A stretch of DNA of 64,000 bases, from assembly GCA_030770545.1 (NCBI GenBank), contig CM061107.1, forward strand, positions 2,196,001-2,260,000. Reading direction: 5' to 3'. The stretch's first letter is position 1, and the number at the start of each line of letters is the position of its first letter. A program made the position numbers and the translations under genes. Below are positions 39,321 through 64,000 of this stretch, piece after piece. The notes under the pieces were generated by a model. The model was not told where the DNA came from. It saw only the letters and a program-made list of their open reading frames with translations, and did not search any database. This stretch comes from Macropodus opercularis. Taxonomy: Eukaryota; Chordata; Actinopteri; Anabantiformes; Osphronemidae.

Positions 39321-41137
39321 ATGGAGGCGGTTTATGTCCACGGCGTCTGGATGGCGGAGAGTCTGCAGCAGAGGACGCGGAGTCACGAGACGTTCTGGCA
39401 GGTCGTCACACACATGGGCGACCCGAAAGCCTCCTTCCTGCTCGTCTTTCCTTTCACCCACTTCATCAGCAGGCGCGCGGGGCTCGTCGTGCTCTGGGTC
39501 GCAGCTGTGTCCGAGTGGCTCAACCTGGTTTTTAAATGGTACGACGAGCAAACGCAAAACTCTCTGCTGTTCATCGAGCTCTAACACGTTTGCTCATTGT
39601 TACGTATCTTATACACAAACCAGCTAGCGGTGCTTAGCTGTAGTATTATAGCACGAGTTTCTATTTTCAGTTATTGTTTTCAATGAAGTAAACTATTTGG
39701 CTACTATTGTATTATTATTATTCTGATGACGTCTTGGCTTCCGGTTTATCAAACGCAGTCCAACCCTAATTATTGTCCGACGTGAAACAGAAAATAGTGT
39801 AATAATCAGCGGTATCATTAATTCGTTTTTTCCCCTTACAACAGTGTTTTCAGGGAATGTGACAGTTTCCAATCTAGGATTTGATCATCATGATGTCATG
39901 GTGTGGATTTATCGTCCCTAGGTTGCTGTTTGGAGAAAGGCCATTCTGGTGGATTGGGGAATCGCGCCTCTTTGTCAACAATCAACCTAAAGTTCATCAG
40001 TTTTCATCTACATGTGAAACTGGCCCAGGTGGGAAATCCTCAAGAAAAGTTCAACATACTCTAATCCAGCAACAGGCAACATGCTTAATCGCTGTAGCTG
40101 TGTTTCAGGCAGCCCGTCAGGACACGCAATGGTGACGGCAGCTGTGTGGTGGGTGGTGGTGTCCTCACTGGGGTCGTTTATCTACTCACGTACTCGCAGG
40201 TCGCTGAACATGTACAACGTTTGTTTCTGAAAATGCAGATCAAGCCTAGATGACGTCTGGACAAAGTTTAAATCTGTCTTTTCCTCACACTTCCAGTGTT
40301 GTGGCAGCGTCTCCTCCATACCTGTTCTATGTGGTGATGCTGATGGCAGTTGGGACGTCCCGAGTCTTCATCCTTGCCCATTTCCCTCACCAGGTCATTG
40401 CTGGCTCCATCACAGGTCTGAACACAGCGTCATGTACAAACCATGCGCACACACTAAAAGAGAACAAAATGTATTTATGCACTGGATAAGTCATTACAAC
40501 ATGGATTTAACTATTTTACCATTTAAAACCTAACATCTTGTGCAGCGCTGACCTGGCTGAATTGTTCCTAACAGGTACCTTTCTGGGGATTGTTCTGAGC
40601 CACAGAGCACCTGAAGGTCGCCCCCTGCTGTTCTTTCTTAGCGTGAGCATTGGGCTGCTGCTCAGTGCTCTGATCCTTCACGCTGGACTGCAGCAGCTGG
40701 GAATCGACCTCTCCTGGTTAGTGTTGTAAAACTTTTAGCAGATAAAGCTGTGAGAATCCTCGCCTGTACTGGACTCTTCATTTTCATTTTACAGGTCTAT
40801 TTCTTTGGCAAAAAAATGGTGCAGCCATTCAGAGTGGATTCGCTTGGACACGGCCCCGTTCTCCTCCCTGACTCGAGACTGCGGGGCCCTTCTGGGATTG
40901 GGGCTGGCCCAGTACTGGAAGCCTGGAGGATGGTCTCTGCCTTGGGCTCCCAGGGCTTTATCTCTGGCTGTTTCATCCATGGGACTGTATCACGTCAATC
41001 GTCTGCCTCTTCCGGTCCGACCACAAGGCCTCTTCTATGTTCTGTTCTTTGTCAAATTTGTCATAGTGCCTCAGATTGTCATGGTGCTTGTTCCTGGACT
41101 GGTTCATTTTTTCACACACAAAAAGAAGAAGGACTAG
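39321..41137 (+). CDS. g6pc3: Glucose-6-phosphatase catalytic subunit 3
   Basis: Ubiquitous phosphatase of the ER membrane. It hydrolyses glucose-6-phosphate and the toxic 1,5-anhydroglucitol-6-phosphate; human loss causes neutropenia. Six exons, 39321-39538, 39922-40028, 40109-40199, 40297-40415, 40575-40716 and 40795-41137, give 339 residues against 346 in human. The acid-phosphatase signature is complete: KWLLFGERP, then SPSGHAM with the catalytic-cycle His, then SRVFILAHFPHQ with the nucleophile His region. About nine hydrophobic segments fit the family. The C terminus is KKKKD, a lysine-rich tail near the ER-retention type. The fourth donor is GTTAGT, and the third is a weak GTCGCT. Length comparison with the human protein supports the third donor over an in-frame alternative 12 nt downstream. 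Confidence 0.96.
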
Positions 41138-41301
41138 AAAGTGTCCTCTCCAGGACTTCTGTGAATGTCTATTTTATTCAGTGGGTACAGCTGAGGACCG
41201 AGGCTTTCGTTAGTCAGTCCAAATTGCATTTTTTATTTTGAGTATTGTTGTAAATGCTCAAGTATTTTTGCCAAAGCGTTAGCTTGTTTAGCACAAGAGT
41301 T

Positions 41302-41330
41302 TATTATTATATTATTATTATTATTATTAA
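41302..41330. repeat. (TTA)n microsatellite
   Basis: About eight trinucleotide units of tta/att with one interruption, in the g6pc3 3' UTR between the stop codon and its poly(A) signal. Confidence 0.8.
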
Positions 41331-41382
41331 ACTCACCCATAACAAATTGTTGTGTGCATGTGTTAACTCACACAGTGAGTAA

Positions 41383-41388
41383 AATAAA
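41383..41388 (+). terminator. Candidate g6pc3 poly(A) signal
   Basis: AATAAA 246 nt after the g6pc3 stop codon. It faces the tanc2 3' end about 120 nt away, so the two transcripts end tail to tail with little or no spacer. Confidence 0.55.
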
Positions 41389-41509
41389 TGACTGACATGC
41401 AGAGCGTGTTTCAGTTGGTAACCATTTATAAATATGTTCTTTTTTTCCAGTACATATGTTCGACTGTACAGATTACAATCAGTTATCATGAGATAAAAAC
41501 ACATTCTTT

Positions 41510-43829
41510 TTTATTGTTTTTAATTAAGCTTTTTGTCACAGCGATCTGAAAGCTCACATTTACAGACAAGAGAACTCTGCTCAGCAAGCAAATACATTAA
41601 AATAAAGTAAAATAACCTTTTGTTGTTGCCCAGTGAGGTTGAAGGAAAATGATAAGGACAGATCAGGGGCAGCAGTCTCCTTATCTTGATCCCAACATTG
41701 TTTCACACACCAGAGTCAGGACACTGCTATACATGTTTCTGCTTGAGCTCATGGAAAGAATAGAACATGCATCAGATTATATACAGCGAACTAATATATA
41801 CACAGACAGTACCATACGCCCTCAAATACCCTCAACGTAGAAGTCTTTAAGTATAATACACTTTACCTTCATCTCTGTAAAGATAAGCAGGACAACTCTC
41901 TAGGAACAGGTGAAACGGAGGAGGACCAGTGGAGAGTCGTCTCTTTTTAGATATTCTATATGAGAATCATAATAAAATGTTACAGACAAATGGTCAGTAA
42001 CTTTTTCCACATGTACAAATAGGCTGTTCCAATTTCTTTTTCTATCAACAAAACTCAGTGTGAGACCTCAGTCATTCCGTGTATTTTTGCAGTAGATTTA
42101 ACTTATTTTCAAGACATGTGCAACACCAGTGGATGAAACCGGTTCATTTGGAGTTCGAGGGATTTAATACATATTGGAGGAATATATTGGCCTCTTGAAA
42201 CACACTCGCTTAACTAACAAACCCGAGCTGGACGGAGAGCGATATCTGAGCCATTATATACAACTTGTGCTAGAAATTTTATACAGCCTCGCTAGTTTAA
42301 AAACCTTGTTTGCGCTTCATATTGTCATTCACTGCTCTGCTGAATCATAAAATCATAGTGTCTGTGATAGTCTGGTATCACTGGTCACGTCTGACCCATC
42401 ACACGCCCACTTTCTCCACATTCAACAATCATAACGACAAAGTAAGTAAAATACATAAAGTGCACCCTTAGTTAGGAACTGAACAGGCATTCTGTGCAGA
42501 AGTGGCAGAAGGAAGTGAGGGAAAAGAAATAACACAAAATAATGCAGGAGAAAGGGAAACGTCATGTATGCATTTGCTTGCTTTTAGTCGCTGAGCACGA
42601 TCCATGTTAACCCATCACTAGCATATGTTCAGTACGTTCCACTCGTCCTTACAGTGTCATTTCCTATGGAGGAGGGACAAAGGCAAACTGGATGTCTGTT
42701 CCTTGTTTGACTGCTATTATTCAGTTAAGGAAGATTTAAACCTTAATTTATTGCCCTATTTGTCTTAAATCATAAACATCAATGTGTTCACAAAACAAGA
42801 TGGAACTGTGCACAACGATAATTCGTGATAAGTGATGTATGATAGTAGAATCGGTGCTTTATCAAACGCATTTAATACCAGTATAAGCTCAAACATTTAC
42901 TTTCTAGTGTCTGAATGAGATGAATGTTTCAAAAAAACTATATTTATAACAGAAAACTAAAAAACTTTTTGAGCAAACATGGTTTTACCAGCTTCTCCAA
43001 CGATACAAAACAAATACCTGAAATTTTACAGAAAATGTAACAGAAGATAAAATGTTAACCCAAAACAATGGCAGCCCTAGTTATGATCTTTGACTATTGC
43101 AGCATAAAAAAGCTTTTTCTTGTGCACAACACAATAGAGGTAATCATATCATTATCAAGTTGGCCGGTGTCCCTCCTTCCTAACCCTGCTTGGTTTTCCA
43201 CATTCATATGACTAGCAGTGGGACACAAAGGCAGGGTTAACAGAATACAATTCAAACGCAAACTATGCTTTGTTGTATTTCTATGTACAATATATAACTT
43301 AATTATAAATAGTCATTTTTCTCTAAGTACTGAGTTCTTGAGCCACTTTTATTTTCTGAGCAATGTACAGTATTGAACATATAGTATTGTATTACATAGA
43401 ATAGAGCCTACTAGCAACCTTGGTTAAGAGCACACTTTGAAAGAACAGAGGATGGATACAGAGTCCGCAAGTAGAGTCACTTTCACTCTGACTGTCCCAC
43501 CTGTTGTGTTCACTAGTGGGAACTGTGCCACAACATTCTGGAAGTGCACTGGTCATAATTCAGCATGAGATCTGAACTTAAGACCCACCTGTTGTCTTAC
43601 CTGTATGCAGTATATGATAATGATAATCGCTTCACTGTTAGTTATGCTTTTTAGATAAGGTAACGTCTAACCCTAGCTGTCCGAGTCGGCTGTGTGGTTT
43701 TCTCTGACTGGATCTGTCTCTTGTGAGTTCTTTAAGGTGAGTGTTTCCATGCCACGTACACTAGGGATATTTTTCTTCTCTCGCTCCCACAAACAAGTCC
43801 AGTCCACCCAACCACTCACACACAGGCCA
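41510..43829 (-). other. Probable tanc2 3' UTR
   Basis: About 2.3 kb of AT-rich sequence without credible frames follows the tanc2 stop codon. A minus-strand AATAAA at 41510-41515 is the most distal signal before g6pc3. Long 3' UTRs are usual for neuronal scaffold genes. Its extent is inferred. Confidence 0.5.
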
Positions 43830-63731
<19,902 letters not shown>

Positions 63732-64000
63732 CTGTGTGCGTGCGCAATAAAGAGAGGTGGAGGAAAACAGGAGAGTAAAAATCTAAAACATGAATATATA
63801 ATTGTCAGCATGTATATGTGCATTGGGGGAGACACACAGTAAATAAGCCGTTGAAACACAAACACACGAGAAGGTGGCAGAGGTTGATGCCAGTGTCCTG
63901 AGGCAGTTGTCAGCCTCCTGCTCGCATACTTGTTAACTCCTACAGGAAAGAGCAACATAGCCCTACATGGCTCTATCCTAAAATGCTCTCCTCTCAGTGT
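63732..64000 (-). other. tanc2 intron, upstream flank
   Basis: Sequence before the acceptor at 63732-63733. The split codon requires a preceding exon ending in one base, G by comparison with the human protein, and this lies outside the window. No exon is seen here. Confidence 0.6.

Overview
The window is vertebrate nuclear DNA, almost certainly from a ray-finned fish and probably a percomorph-like teleost. Genes are split by GT/AG introns, many of them only 80-150 nt. The encoded proteins align residue by residue with human orthologues, but introns and intergenic spaces are compact. No bacterial, phage or CRISPR features were seen. Exon boundaries below were read by hand from splice sites and checked by codon phase; every multi-exon model closes in frame.

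Layout. (1) 12-4942, minus: 5' part of a type I collagen alpha-1 gene, coding exons 1-16, with TATA box, 5' UTR and start-codon stem-loop; the gene runs off the left edge. (2) 4943-19580: about 14.6 kb with no gene I can support, holding an 11-bp minisatellite, a perfect 19-bp hairpin and an orphan reading frame. (3) 19581-23250, minus: an 11-exon retinol saturase-family gene. (4) 25532-25860, minus: cone transducin gamma (gngt2). (5) 27846-29716, plus: tmem101. (6) 32357-33906, minus: a two-exon leucine-rich-repeat membrane protein not assigned to a named family. (7) 35136-38903, minus: lsm12. (8) 39321-41137, plus: g6pc3, head to head with lsm12 across a 417-bp interval. (9) 43830-63731, minus: tanc2 from the exon before the ATPase domain to the PDZ-binding C terminus; its N-terminal exons lie beyond the right edge.

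From memory, COL1A1, GNGT2, TMEM101, LSM12, G6PC3 and TANC2 all map to human 17q21-q23, so the window looks like a rearranged piece of that ancestral chromosome. The genes are independent transcription units. Two might share a photoreceptor or retinoid theme (retsat-like and gngt2), but nothing here shows co-regulation.

The most interesting signals are two unlisted, phase-compatible small exons in tanc2 introns. One is 30 nt at 47825-47854, preceded by 284 nt of sense-strand intron without a single AG. The other is 39 nt at 58814-58852, preceded by 104 nt without AG. Such long pyrimidine-rich AG-free zones are typical of regulated exons with distant branch points. A second notable signal is the collagen start-codon hairpin, which contains a five-codon upstream reading frame.
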